Origin: Prinia subflava
Taxonomy: Eukaryota > Chordata > Aves > Passeriformes > Cisticolidae
DNA: 64,000 nt
Assembly: GCF_021018805.1 (NCBI RefSeq)
Contig: NC_086266.1
Coordinates: 5,208,001 to 5,272,000, forward strand
Direction: 5' to 3'
This document shows positions 39,541 through 51,722 of the stretch, in pieces (the first letter of the stretch is position 1; every line of letters begins with the position of its first letter). Below the pieces are notes generated by a model that saw only the letters and a program-made list of their open reading frames with translations, was not told the DNA's origin and did not search any database. Both the position numbers and the translations under genes were made by a program.

Positions 39541-39651
39541 TGGATGGAGGGATGGAGGGATGGATGGATGGATGGATGGATGGATGGATGGATGGATGGA
39601 TGGATGGATGGATGGATGGATGGATGGATGGATGATGGATGGATGGATGGA
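39541..39651. repeat. (TGGA)n tetranucleotide microsatellite
   Basis: About 110 bp of tggatgga repeats, with two gggatgga variants at the left end and one single-unit phase break (gatgatgg) near 39631-39636. It creates false WMDG-type frames. Likely length-polymorphic. Confidence 0.97.
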
Positions 39652-40829
39652 GCTGATGTGGATTGCTCCTGTAAGGACAGAGCAGCAGATGCTGCCAGAG
39701 CAGACCTGCTGACACCTGGTGCCCAGCCTGGTGTCACCATGGGAGGTGTGTGTGCAAGAGGCTGGGCTGCCTGGATGTCACCAGTGTCACCAGGGAGCCC
39801 TCCTGCTCAGGCTGTCTTTGCCTTGACTTTACCTTTTCCCCATCTGGCCTGTGCTGCCCACTTGGGCTGAACCATAAGCTCAGTGGACCTGTGTCTGCTC
39901 CATGTCTTCTCATCCCTGGACCCTCTCTGCTCCCTCCCCTCCTTGAAAATCCCTTTGGGACCCCATGACCAAAGCCCTGTGTACGTGGCCAAGGTGCCAT
40001 CACCCTGCAGAAGCCCTGCTGCAAAATAGGGCAAAAAAGGTCTGGGCTCTGCAGCACGCTCCCAGGCTGTGTGAGAAATGCTTTCACAGTTGTTGAAGAT
40101 TCAATGCAAACTAGTCACTGAAGGCCAAGGGCTCTTGTAGCAAAATAAAAAAATCTTTTCTGAAAGCAAGAGCTGATTCATACTGACAGAGATGGCCATC
40201 TATTTAGAAAAGCTTAAAACCTCAGAAACCACCACTTCTGCTGCATCTCGCAGGGTTATAAGCTGTGCTGCAACCTGTCCCTTCAGTGAAAATTACACAT
40301 TTACAGCAGTCTCCCTAGTCCTGGTGTCTAAACAACCATAAATCCACGTGCAGAGAAAGTGTGGTGGTGAAAGCAGACACGATTCAGCCAGGGCTTGACA
40401 CAGAGTCAGCACGGAGGGGAGCAGGAGCCAGCACCACCCTGCTCTTGGGCTGGGAGAAACCAAATCCAGAGCCTGCCCATGGCCTCCTTGGCTTTAATCT
40501 ACATTGTAATGAATTAAACATGTTTTAATATCAAAAATGAAAGATCAAGGATCATCAGCAATAACTGCTCCACACTCATTTTCCGTATTAAGCCGGTGTG
40601 TACCCAGGGCAGGTGTGATAATTAGAGTCACACAGGGATCTGTTTGGAGGGAGGAACCCAAGGCATTCAGATATTGGCATTCTCAGTCTTGGCACGTGTT
40701 TCTGCCCCAGTTCCCTGCCTGTGTGATAAATCCCTCCATGGTGGAGGGACTGGGGGTGAGGGAGCCTCAAGTCTTGGGTGCTCCCTGCCAGTGTGGACCA
40801 AAGGGCACCCACCAGGCTGAAAGGAAGGT

Positions 40830-40986
40830 GGTGCTGGGGCCAGAGTGGCCTTTGCCTGTCCCAGGAGGATTTTAGCTGTGCTCCCAAGGGTGTAACCCCA
40901 CCCAGAAGGGGGTGCTGGGGTCAGAGTGGCCTTTGCCTGTCCCAGGAGGATTTTAGCTGTGCTCCCAAGGGTGTAACCCCACCCAG
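40830..40986. repeat. 81-bp near-perfect tandem duplication
   Basis: Copy 1 (40830-40905) and copy 2 (40911-40986) are 81 bp apart and differ at one visible base (ggggccagag versus ggggtcagag) in 76. The near identity indicates recent duplication or gene conversion. It contains no recognised coding or splice signal. Confidence 0.95.
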
Positions 40987-43900
40987 GAAAGCCCCTCCAC
41001 TGAGGCTGGCTCAGGCAAGAGAGGCTCCTTCACACACCTCTGGGACAAGGGGTCATTCATGCTTTGGGGTTTTCACCTTTCTGCCCCTTGCTCAGGTGCT
41101 TTCAGCACAGGGACCCCACCCTGGGCTGAGGATGTCACTGTCCCCAGCATCACCCCCAGCCAGGAGTGGAGCATTTTCCTGGGCCATTTCCCAGGCTGTG
41201 GCTCCAGCACAGCAGGGCCAGCAGCAGGCACCTGCATTTCAGGCATGCATGCACCAAGGAAGCCATGGTTACACACGGATATTTCTATTCTCAGCAGTCA
41301 TTTTTGGAGTTGCTTTTAACTTTGTCCTTTCAGCTTTTTGGATAGGAGGTGGTTATTTTTTTTTTTCTTCTCAGCATGGCTGTGAATTCTTGTGGGCACT
41401 TTGAAGGCTGGAGAGGTCTCTTCTTGCTGGGAAATGAGGCTGCAGGCTTTGCTCCCCAGCCATTCCAGCCCAGCAGCTGTAAGGCTGGGGGTGGGTGTTC
41501 CTTGGGTGCTGGGGGGGCTTTTTCTGCTGAAAACCTGAAGATTCCCCAGCAGCTGGATGAGGCTGTGGGCTTGAGAACATACAGAGGGTGAGGGCACCTT
41601 CAGCTGGGCTTGCAAATATCTGGAAGCTTCATGCCAATGATTGCACAGCTTAGGGGTTGCCCCATCCCTTGGCAGGCAGAAGGTGCATGTGAAAGACTTT
41701 GTAGATGCCACTGAAACTTCTCCAGGAGGCACAATCCCCTCTGGAAATTTACCCTTGCACTTAGAGGCTTCAAACACTTTATCTTTACCTTACCCCAAGA
41801 AATAATCCGTGGACACTCAGGCTCAGAGGTCACAAGCAGAAGCCTTTGCCCCACAGAAAGTGGAGGATTTTGCCTTCTCTTAACCCAGGAGAAGGGGGAA
41901 CTCAGTGGCTGCTCAAAGGCTGTGAAAATCCTCATTCAATCTACGTTATAAATGCCTCAGGCTGTGCAGGCTGTCACTGCCCCAAGGGGATCAGCACTGC
42001 TGATGACCCAGTCCCACCAGCACAAAACACTGCTGGTTCTGATTGTCTCAGAGTATTTGTTTTTTCTGCCAGGCCTCAGCCTCCAAAGTCACTGGACTGC
42101 ACAAGGAATTGAAGTTTTAATGTATTCTTCGAGGATTAAATGCCAAGATCTCATAAACACCCACTGAGGCTTGGGGATACACACCTAGAAGCAGAGGATG
42201 AGAATCCAAGAGCTGGTATTTAAAAGTGAATTAATCTGGGATTTCGAGTCAATCCTGCTATATTTAAAAGCCTCATTCTGGAGGGAGCACTGCCACTAAA
42301 GCACTCTGTCCTCAGTGTTGGTGCTGGCACCCAGTGACACCCCTGGGGGGACCAGTGCTGGTGTCCCACGACCAGCAGCAAGGACACAACCTGCTCCAAG
42401 CACCAGGGAGTCCAAACTTCCCAGGGGATGTGACTACAGCTTCCCAGGACATGGCAATGAAGGATAAGAACTTGGCATGATTCCTGCTGAGGGTGAATCA
42501 CTTCAGAAGTTCCTGGGGAAAAGCAATTTAGACCAAATGTTCCCAAATCTCCTAAAGACCCCACAGGGGAAAGGCAGAACAACCCATCCTCCTGAGCCTT
42601 GCTGCTGGAGCACCTGAAGCTGGATGGTGTCAGGTCCCAAATTAACTTGAGGAGATTTTTTCCCTTGCTTGAAGCAGTAGCAGCCATAAAGAAGGTGCAG
42701 AGAAGCTTTGCTTTTTGGGCAGGGCCTGCAGAGGTCCCTGTGAGGATGTCCTGGATGCTGCTTAGAGCAGGGAGATGCTTTCCCTGCCCTCAGAGAATGG
42801 AGCTGGGAGAAACCTCCCATGGCTGTCCAGGAAGAGGCTGGGCTTCTTCCAGATTTTAAAATCCTCATGAATTCCCAGGACTCCAGCAGCTGGGGCTTTC
42901 TGCAGCCACTGGATATCACCACACTGATGTTTCTAAGGTTGGCAAAGGTGGGCACAGCTCTTAAATATCCTGCCATTAAACCACAGCCTCCTTCAGCTTG
43001 TTGTGGTAGGTCCAGGGCACCTGGCACTGCCAGGAGCCCAAAGGACAGCCCTGCAGCAGCACGGAGAAAGAAGAGGAATACCTATTTTTAGCCACAGAGC
43101 ATTTGGGTTTTTTCTCTTTTGCAGAGATGGGCTGAAAGCAGTGAGAACAGTCTGTGGCACTGAACTCCCCACCTGACACCTGAAGTGCTTGCCATCAAAA
43201 TAGAAACGTATGTGAGATCTGAAGGAAATGGATGGGATTGGGGCTACATTTCCAGCCCAGAGCAGGTGAAGCTCTGGCCTGAGCAGAGCTGGCTGGGGAT
43301 GGCAGGGAAGAGGCTGGGCTGCTGCACTTGGAGCACCTGCCACATTGGCTGGGAGCATCCCTCTGTGCCTGTTGACATGATAAAATAAACAGAGATGCCT
43401 TTTGATGTTGCCTTTGAATTGCTCCTCTCTCTTCCTTCTTGTCCCCAGGGTATTTTATTGGACTTCATAATAAAGCTGGAGGGGGGCAGAAGGGGGAAAG
43501 TTCTTTGAGTTTATTGTAAATGAGCAGAATTTTATCATCCCTCTGCTTCCATTTTAGATTTACCCTGTAATCTTATTTACAAGCTGAATACCAAGTGCTG
43601 GAGTAATCAGTTGGTGATCAATAACCAAGAGAGGCTCCTTGAGCTGCAACCATTTAGAGTCAATCTGTCCCCTTGCATGCAGGTATGGAAGGTGTTTTTG
43701 GGAGGAAAGGTGCTGCTGGGAGAGCCCAGTAATGTCTCCTCTGTGCAGATTGAACCAGGGCTCTGGCAAGCCCCAGTCCTCCTGCCATGAGCCACCAGCT
43801 TGGCCACAGACTGAATCCCCAGCACAAGCCCTGCTTTGGGGGTGGGATGCAGTCAAACCCTCCCCAGTGGACATCCCCTTCAAGGCAAGTAGGGCAGGGG

Positions 43901-44869
43901 GACCACGACCAGCACCTCTCCTCCTGCTCAGCAGCAATGCTCCCAAAACACAGAGATGTGCTTCTGCCTGCGGAGGCAGGACCAGCCAGTAGATCCACAG
44001 GAAGTCTGGGCTGGTGTGCTGGGGAACACAGCAGCCCCTGGCTGCTGCTATTTAGCACAACTCCCCTCCCTGGGATCGCTAATCTTATTATTTCTTACTG
44101 CCCTCTCTTGCATTCAGCTTTGTCTTTCATTTACCTGAAGATGCTGGCAACCCCAGTGCACTTTTAATTCAAAACACAGAAATACATCTGAGATTTAAGA
44201 AGGGCTGCAGGGAGGACAGAGAGAGGGCTTGCCATCTCTCTGTTACTCCGTAGTCCAGACCTGGCAAAAATGAAGTGGCTAAATTCAGATGTTGCCTCTT
44301 GTTGACCACCCTGAGCAGAGGGGCCAGGACGTGGATACTCACCCAGGCTGCCTCCCCCTGGCAGCTCCCACACTGGCTGGGAAAGTGCCTGCTGAGCCTG
44401 TGGCTGCCTCACTCTCCTTGCTCAGCAGCAGCATCTCCCCCAGCCCATCCATCACCCCGGATTAGCCATTAGTGCAGCCCTGTGGACTGTGTTAGCATTC
44501 CAGCCACCGCAATGAATGGCCTGACATCCAAACCCTTTCGGATCACAGGGACAAGCCAATCAATTATTTCACTCCCCTGCCTGCTGCCAGCACCCGGGCT
44601 GGAGCATGCTCTGATCCCTTAATGGCATTTTGAAACACCGTCAAGAGAATGGTGCATTTCATATCACTCTGTGCGTGGCCAGTGCCAGGAGGGCGTTACC
44701 ATAAACCCCTTGGTGGGACAGGCTGTCCCCTGATGCTGCCTGACTGTCCCGGCACCTCCTTTCTTCCTCCCAGGGATGCTCAACACGACCCCACCCTGTC
44801 TTGGGTTATGTAACAAAAAAAAAAGTGTATTCTATTTCATCTGTAGAAAGCAGTTGGGGATGGTTTCTT

Positions 44870-45522
44870 TTTTCTTTCTCTCTCATAACTCCAGGGGAGG
44901 AGGGCGGATGCCTTCTGATCACAGCCCAGCTGTTAAACCAGGTGGGGCAGTGTTTGTGATCTCTGTCACCACTGCCCACCCTCGGGGACATCTTCTGTTC
45001 ATGGGCCATTGAGGCTCACCAGTGACTGACACATTCCATCATCCATTGGGAGATGGAACACCCAGGGGGAGGAGCCAACCATTCCTACCCAGATAAAAAT
45101 GGGGACACAGGGACCCCAGACATTCCTCTTTGCCACTGGATTCCCAGAGGAAGAGCGGACCCATCTCACCAGCACTGAACCTGTCTGCAGGATCATCTCT
45201 GCTCCAACAGAACCACATCTGTCACTGCAGGAGGATTTATTTGTGCTGCTCCCAACACCCTGACAACAGGGTGTCAGGTCATATTCCTGACTCCGTCGGG
45301 GTTTTCTAAGAGTTCTGTTTGTTTGCTTGCTTGTTTTTTTTGTACTACTGTATTTGTACTTTTAATTCCTAGTAAAGAACTGTTATTCCTATTCCCATAT
45401 TTTAGCCTGAAACCCATAATTTCAAAATGATAATAATTTGGAAGGAAGGGGTTTACATTCTCCATTCCAAGGGGAGCTCAAATTTTCCCTGACAGATACC
45501 TGTCTTTCCAAACCCCGCAGCC
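44870..45522 (+). mobile_element. Solo ERV LTR, plus strand
   Basis: A long LTR of a type common in passerines. Recognisable blocks are gagatggaacacccaggggg, ccagataaaaatggggacac (TATA-like), gagcggacccatctcaccag, aacaccctgacaacagggtg, tagtaaagaactgttattcc, the ggggtttacattctccattc stretch and the terminal cctgtctttccaaacc. The second copy at 32257-32725 (opposite strand) confirms it as a repeat family. The 5' edge is uncertain (44805-45000). No internal viral gene remains, so it is a solo LTR. Confidence 0.8.
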
Positions 45523-47318
45523 ACCTCCTGCCACGGGAAGCACTGCAGGTAGTCCAGCCTCCCAGGCAGGCAGAGGAAAAGAGGAATTGTGTGCACAAAG
45601 GAAAAAAAAAAGCCTTAATTGGAGTGCCCTGTCTCTCAATTCACCTAAAGCCATCAAGTTCCCAGCAGCAGCATCGTTTGCTCACTTCCCTTCTCTCATG
45701 TACAAATATAGCACAATAATTAGATGAGGGCTCTTTGCCCTTTTGTCCTGTGTGGAGCAGGGTCAGGCAGGCAGCACGGCACGTGGTGCTGGGCAGAGCA
45801 TCCTCTGAGCACAGCCCCAAACACTCCTCCTGTCCTGGGGAACGGGGGGCGACACTCCCCAGTCACCCCCAGCTCCAAGGAGAGACCACAGGGCTGGGCT
45901 GGGCAGTGGGGGAAAGCGTCCTGACTGCTGGATGTGCATCAAAGGATCTGATGGTGCTGCATCTTGGTTAAAGCACTGTGTCCTCCAAACTGTCTCCCCA
46001 CAGTTTGTCCCAAAGCCATGGTCAGTGGGGTGGCATGAGAGGGAAGGACAATTTCCCTGCCACTGCCCCAGTTTCTGCAGTGCTGGTGAGAGCACAGCTC
46101 TTGCTGGTGGAGCCAGGGCTCACTGAAGGAACTTCTGCAGCAGTTTCTGTTCCTGGGGCTGGTTGTAAAGGGAAACAACAGGCTAGGGAATGCTGAGGCT
46201 GCTCCCAGTTCCCTCCAGCTTGCGTTAAACCCGAGTTATTTCAGGACAAACAGTCCCCATTTCCTGGTTTATGACACTCATGTTCAGAAGTTTCGAGCCC
46301 TTTGGGATCCGGAGCAGACACTTTGTCCCCTCACTGAGCTCTGCTTCCACCCCCCCTGAAACAGAAGCAGAGCTCATCTCACACAGTCAGGGCACTCTCA
46401 GCTGCTCTCTCCTCTGTGGAGAGCTGTGTGTGAGCTTTTGGCTTTGTACTTGCTTAGAAGACTTTTTTTTCACTCTATAGCGATGATCAAAGTGAAGGAA
46501 TTGCCAAAACTGAGCTCAACATGAAGGCAAGCAGTATGGGGCCTGCCGTCCTCCTGGATATCACATCCCAGCTCAGCTGTGGCAGCAGGGCTGGAGAGAG
46601 CATCCCAATCCTCCTGTGTAGCAGCAGGACTGCAGGGCTTTGCTCTGGGCAGGTGTGGAGAAGCAGCCCTGAATGGAAGGCACCAGCTAAATATAAACCC
46701 TGATTTAAAAGATAAGTGATGGTAAGTGGTTTCATTGTTTGGGAGCAAGGACCTCCAAACCGTTCCCTGGAAAAGACTCAACCAGCCTCAGCAGAGCCAG
46801 TAATTAAAGGTAACTGTAGCCCAAAGCAGTCAGAGCACAAATAAAACAAGGAATGAAGATTGCACTCCTGTGGTGAGCTGACCTTGGTTGGATGCCAGGT
46901 GCCCACCAAGCTGCCCTATCCCTCCCCTCCTCAGCAGGAGAGGGAATGGGATTGGGTGGGAGGAGAAAATAAGATTAAAACAACACTCACGGGTCAACAG
47001 GAAGGCAGTTTGATAAAGCAAAAGGTTCACGCCAGCACCAGCTGAACAGCACAGCAGCCTCCTAAAAATCTGTGTGCCCAGAGGGGTCAGCCCCTGGGCA
47101 CGCCAGGTACCCGTGGCAGGGCAGTGCCAGCTGCCACCAGCCTGCCCAGTGGCACCCCATGGGGAGGGGGAGCCCCAATCTTAACCATGCTCAGCCCCAT
47201 CAGGTCCTGGAGGGGGCTGCAGTGTTTAAACAAGGGGAACAAAGAGATTTAAGAGGCAGCAGGAGGGCTCTTGGACAGATAAAAGGGATCTGCAGCAATG
47301 GAGAGAAGAGACAGCACT

Positions 47319-47689
47319 GGGAAGGGGAAAAGGGGAAAAGGGGAAAAAGGGGAAAAGGGGAAAAGGGGGAAAAGGGGAAAAGGGGAAAAGGGGAAAAGGG
47401 GAAAAAAGGAGAAAAGGAAAGGAAAGGAAAGGAAAGGAAAAGGAAAAGGAAAGGAAAGGAAAGGAAAGGAAAGGAAAGGAAAGGAAAGGAAAGGGAAAGG
47501 AAAGGAAAGGAAAGGAAAGGAAAAAGGAAAGGAAAGGAAAGGAAAGAAAGGAAAGGAAAGGAAAGGAAAGGAAAGGAAAAGGAAAGGAAAGGAAAGGAAA
47601 GGAAAGGAAGGAAAGGAAAGGAAAAGGAAAGGAAAGGAAAGGAAAGGAAAGGAGAAAGGAAAGGAAAAGGAAAGGAAAGGAAAGGAAAG
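47319..47689. repeat. 371-nt pure purine tract: (GGGGAAAA)n then (GGAAA)n
   Basis: Every base from 47319 to 47689 on the plus strand is a or g. The first about 90 bp are ggggaaaa repeats; the rest are ggaaa repeats with a few aaaa and single-g variants. The flanks (actgg left, gttctgg right) are normal sequence. Lysine/glycine-rich frames on the plus strand and FLSFPF frames on the minus strand are artefacts of the repeat. Confidence 0.98.
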
Positions 47690-48094
47690 TTCTGGCTCTG
47701 TGATCCAGTTATGCACTCACAGCTCAGGGGGTGCTGTACATGTGTTCCATGTGCCAGGGTCCCCAAGGCCTGACACAAGCAGAGCACATCCACCTGAGCT
47801 CCTTTCAAAGCTGATTTACCACGCATCCACTGGTCAGGATCCACACAGGTGCTGAGGTACAGTGAGGAGGGCAGTCCCTTGAAACTCCTCTTCAGAACAT
47901 CCAATGCCCTGTGTTTGAAAGACAGCTTTGGCCATAGGGGGTTCCTGGTGCAGGCCAAGGAACCTGCTGGGTGCAGCAGGTACAAATCCCCAAGCATGGG
48001 GGACATCAGCACTCACAAAAATGAGCTCTCCACACCTCTGCCAGCCCTTTTCTGCAGAAGGCAGCAGCATTGGGCTAGAGAAACTCAGGCTGTA

Positions 48095-48487
48095 GCACCT
48101 CTCCTGCGGAGGCAGGCTGAGAAAATTGGATTGTTCAGCCTGGAGAACCACTTCAACCTGAAGAATAACCCTTGCAGTATCTAAAGGAGCTCCAAGAGAG
48201 CTGGAGAGGAACTTTTAACAAGTGCATTGAGGAATAGGAAAGGGCCGATGGCTTTAAACGACAGAGGGCAGGTTTAGATTAGACATAAGGAAAAAATGTT
48301 TACAGTGAGGGTGAGGCCCTGGCACAGGCTGCCCAGAGAAGCTGTGGCTGCCCCTGGAAATGTCCAAGGGCAGGTTGGATGGGGCTTGGAGCACCCTGGG
48401 ACAGTGGAAGGTGTCCCAGCCCATGGCAGGGGGTGGAATGAGGTGGATCTTTAAGATCCCTTCCAACCCAAACCTTCTTTGATTTAA
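48095..48487 (+). mobile_element. CR1 LINE 3' region, plus strand
   Basis: Reads in the sense direction: gattgttcagcctggagaac, ggtttagattagacataagg, ctgcccagagaagctgtggc, ggttggatggggcttggagc, then cccttccaacccaaacc and a degenerate terminal repeat (tctttgattt). It is 5'-truncated near the triggered gaggcaggctgag segment. No intact reading frame. Confidence 0.93.
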
Positions 48488-49918
48488 TCCACGAGTCTCA
48501 AGCTTCATGGGGCCCGTGGGGCTTTGCACCCCTGTTCCCTGTGCTCTCAGCCGTGGTTTGCCTCCTCTCCCTTCCCTGCACTAAAGCTGTACCCTGACCA
48601 TCAGCAAAACGAAGCACCTGTCCAGGAGAGGAAAGCAAGATTGATTTGACTCCAAATGCTGCCAAATGCCACAAAGGCCAACACACTGGGAAAAATAAGG
48701 CAGGCAATTTCATCCTAGTTGCCTCCAGCAACAATGACATTAGGTGTTATTTGATACAAGAGAAGAGCCAATATTTCCAGACTGAAGGGCAATTATTTAA
48801 ACCTGTGTATTTAGAGGGTCTGAAAGCTGTTTAGAGCAGGAGCTGGAAACAGCTTCTGACTCGGGATTGTGTGGGCCCAACACTGTTCTTGATGGCTTCA
48901 CTCTAGCCCAGATTTTGCATTTAAAGAAAACTTGGGGCAAAATTTCCAAAAGCAATGTTATCCCAATCATTCTCCACCATCAGCTGGATCAGCACTACAA
49001 GTCAAGTGCCAAAAAGTTTTTGCCAACCCTGTATTTCCAGCGAGGAGCACAGGAAGAACCCTGCTCACCTCACTGGGCACAAGCTCTGGAGCCCCAGCCC
49101 AATAATGTAGATGTCAATGGCTGAACCTCCAGCCAGCCTTTGTCTCTGGCACAGAAATGCATTGCCAGGGCTGTGAAATATTAAATGAGGCGTTAAGAGT
49201 AGAAAGAACAAAATTACAAATCCAGAGGCTGCTTTCCAATGCCCCCCGGGCTGACGTAAAGAGGGATGGATTTATGGCAAACCCACCCCAGCAGGGCCAC
49301 CAGGGCTGGCAGGGGACAGGGGGTGGCTCCTGCACACCCACACCCCTCAGCCCCTGCTGCTGCTCTGTCCCTGCCTGTGCCAGGGCCCTGGGGATGCTCA
49401 GAGCCCCCCCAGCTCCCTCCTGCTTCACACAGGAGGCTCTCAGCATTCAGAGCTCCCCATGGAGCCTGGGGCAGAGCAGGGTAATGGATGAAGGCTTCTC
49501 AGGGCCAGGCTGCTGCTTTTGCCATCAATCCACTCCGTTTTGCCACGGGGACACCCAGGAAGCCTCAGCAGGAGGCTGCCAGGGGTGCTGCTGAAAAGCC
49601 CCAGTCAGGACCTTGGTGCCTCTGCCGGCACTGAAGAAACTTTGCAAAACTGAGCTTCAAGGACCTGAGATCTGCCAGAAGTGAAATGGAGACACCCCAG
49701 AGAGCAGGCAGGGAAACAGGGCAGGAACAGAGGGGAGAGTTCCGTGTCGAGCTGGAAAAGGCAGGGCTTTGATGGTGACACTGATGGGTGTTGTTGTCTC
49801 TAAAGGGAGATGGGGCTGCAGGCTGGGGTGCAGAAAGGCACGCAAGGGCATGGAGAGGAAAGGACTGACAGAGCTCCGGGTGCATTGCTGGAAAATCTAG
49901 GAATTAACAGAGCAAAGG

Positions 49919-50258
49919 TGTCGCTATAGGACGTGAAATAAACACCCTGACTCCGTGATTTCTCAGAAGGCAAGAAAGAGAGAGATTTATTCAAAATACA
50001 ACTTCTTTATATACTATTTACAGAGACTAATATGATTGGATGGCAAAGTTAACACCTCTTCAGCCACATTGGTTAAGCCAGAGGGCCATCAAGAAGTCCC
50101 TCCTCTAAAAGGAATGAATAATAAAGATATAGTTAACAAAACATGTCGTTTTGTTTACAGCAAATCACCTGGGAAAGAAATTTCACAAATCAAAACATCT
50201 CAGGCATGAAATCAGGGCTACACAAAGAATCTGGGAAATTCAAACCACCAGTGCCACA
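49919..50258 (-). mobile_element. Solo ERV LTR, minus strand
   Basis: On the minus strand it begins near tgtggcactggtggtttgaa and ends ...ttatttcacgtcctatagcgaca at 49919. A TATA box (gtatataaag, about 50010-50020) lies about 20 bp before an AATAAA signal (ttgaataaatc). Sequence such as gagactaatatgattggatg on the plus strand is typical of songbird LTRs. Its last block resembles that of the LTR at 20214-20545. No internal genes or clear target-site duplication. Confidence 0.8.
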
Positions 50259-50376
50259 GCATGGGCTGAGTGCATCCTGAGCAGCAAACAGCTCTCCACC
50301 AGGGAGATGCAGCACCCGGGGCACTGGGAGCAGCCCTGAGCATCACTCAGCCTCTGAGGCTTTTTAGGAGGTTAGG

Positions 50377-50430
50377 GGTTTTTTAGGTTTTTGGTTTTTT
50401 TTTTTTTTTAATTTTTCTTTTAAATTTTCA
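50377..50430. repeat. T-rich low-complexity tract
   Basis: A run of ggtttttt blocks merging into about 19 consecutive T and then ttaatttttctttt. It lies about 120 bp beyond the LTR end. No function is evident. Confidence 0.9.
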
Positions 50431-51649
50431 CAATTCCCTGCAGTTATTCTGTGGGATGTTTAGGCACCACTGTGCCCCAGAGAGGCTCATCCTTTTCTTT
50501 TGGCATAACCTCTCCATTTGTTTGAGGGTGAATCCAGTCATGAATCACACATCCATGAGGAGGGCAGGACTCCTGGCACACCCATGCCAAGCATCCCAGC
50601 CTCAAATAGCTCACCAGAGGGGGCTGATGGAGGCAGTGTTCACCAAATCTGGGTGAGATCTGGCACCCTGTAACGAAAACCACCCCTCCTTCAGAAGAGG
50701 AGGGATGTTTGCAAAGTGGGACTGAGAAATAACAGCCAAGCAGGTCCTGCCACCTTCAAACTCCACCACATCAGCCAGGAACAAAGTGCCAATATCTCTG
50801 TACTGTTAACGAGGCACATAGCAGATAAAATCCGTGTTTGCAAAAGATATTTAAAGCCCATCTGTGTGTATCACCTAATCCCCTTACATCTGTGATTAAC
50901 CACAATCCCTTGATACTTCTGGTCGCTGGGGCAGAGCATTTTTACCTGAATCTGCCACAGAATTGCCATTTCTCACCCTGATTCTGACCTCTGCTTCCTC
51001 TGCTGTTCCCCACTGGGTCAATAAAACCAATGCAATAAAACCAATAAAAACCATGCAGCACAGGGGGGTGCTGGGGCAAAGAGACAAAGGGATGGATTCC
51101 CTGGGATCAGCTGTCAGCAAGGACTGAGGAGCACTGTCCCAGCAACTTAAACCCCACGGGGTTCCACAAGGGTTCCCATCAAGAGAAGGTCCATCAGCAC
51201 TGCCCCAAGGAACCCCAGGACAGCAGAGGTGTCCCCACCTCGGAGATCCTCGCTGCTCTCTCTTAGAAGGGTGATACCTGCAAATCTCAGGCACTCCTGC
51301 TCCCAGAGCTCAAGGGCAGCAGCTTTGAGGCAAGTGAAGAATTTCCAGAGCACAGCACACACATCAAGGACAAGGCCCAGGGCTGCCCGTGGCAGGCAGA
51401 GCTCTGGGCTGCTGCAGAACAGAGGCATCACAGCCTGACTCTGCTCACAGGAGAGCCCGTGGGTGAAAACTCCTTCTGAGATAGGCAGGGCTATTTGCAG
51501 TGCCCCTGCCACAGCTCTAAACTGATGCTGCAGGACTTACATCAGCCAGGGCAGCTCACATGGCTCAAGGGAGGGAAAGATTTGAGCACCCTTTTTGATA
51601 ATAGTGTACACCATGAGTCAAGGGCTCTGGATGCTGGTAGGAGTGAGGA

Positions 51650-51722
51650 AAACCCAGTGATGGGTTGGATTAGATGATCTCCAGAGGTCCCTTCCTACCC
51701 TAACAATTCTGTGATTTGGTGA
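51650..51722 (+). mobile_element. CR1 3' end fragment, plus strand
   Basis: Reads gatgggttggattagatgat, ctccagaggtcccttcc, then caattctgtgatttggtgat, the CR1 3' end with its ATTCTGTG-type terminal repeat. Only about 70 bp are recognisable. Confidence 0.9.

Noticed and set aside
39468..39870. WMDG and IHPS repeat proteins
   Set aside because: Translation of the (TGGA)n microsatellite.
47072..48012. Lysine/glycine-rich (plus) and phenylalanine/serine-rich (minus) proteins
   Set aside because: Pure products of the ggggaaaa and ggaaa repeats; the 5-base period makes all frames open.
20214..50258. A full-length endogenous retrovirus between LTRs
   Set aside because: The LTRs differ in family or orientation, are 12-30 kb apart, and no gag, pol or env remains were recognised between them; they are separate solo LTRs.
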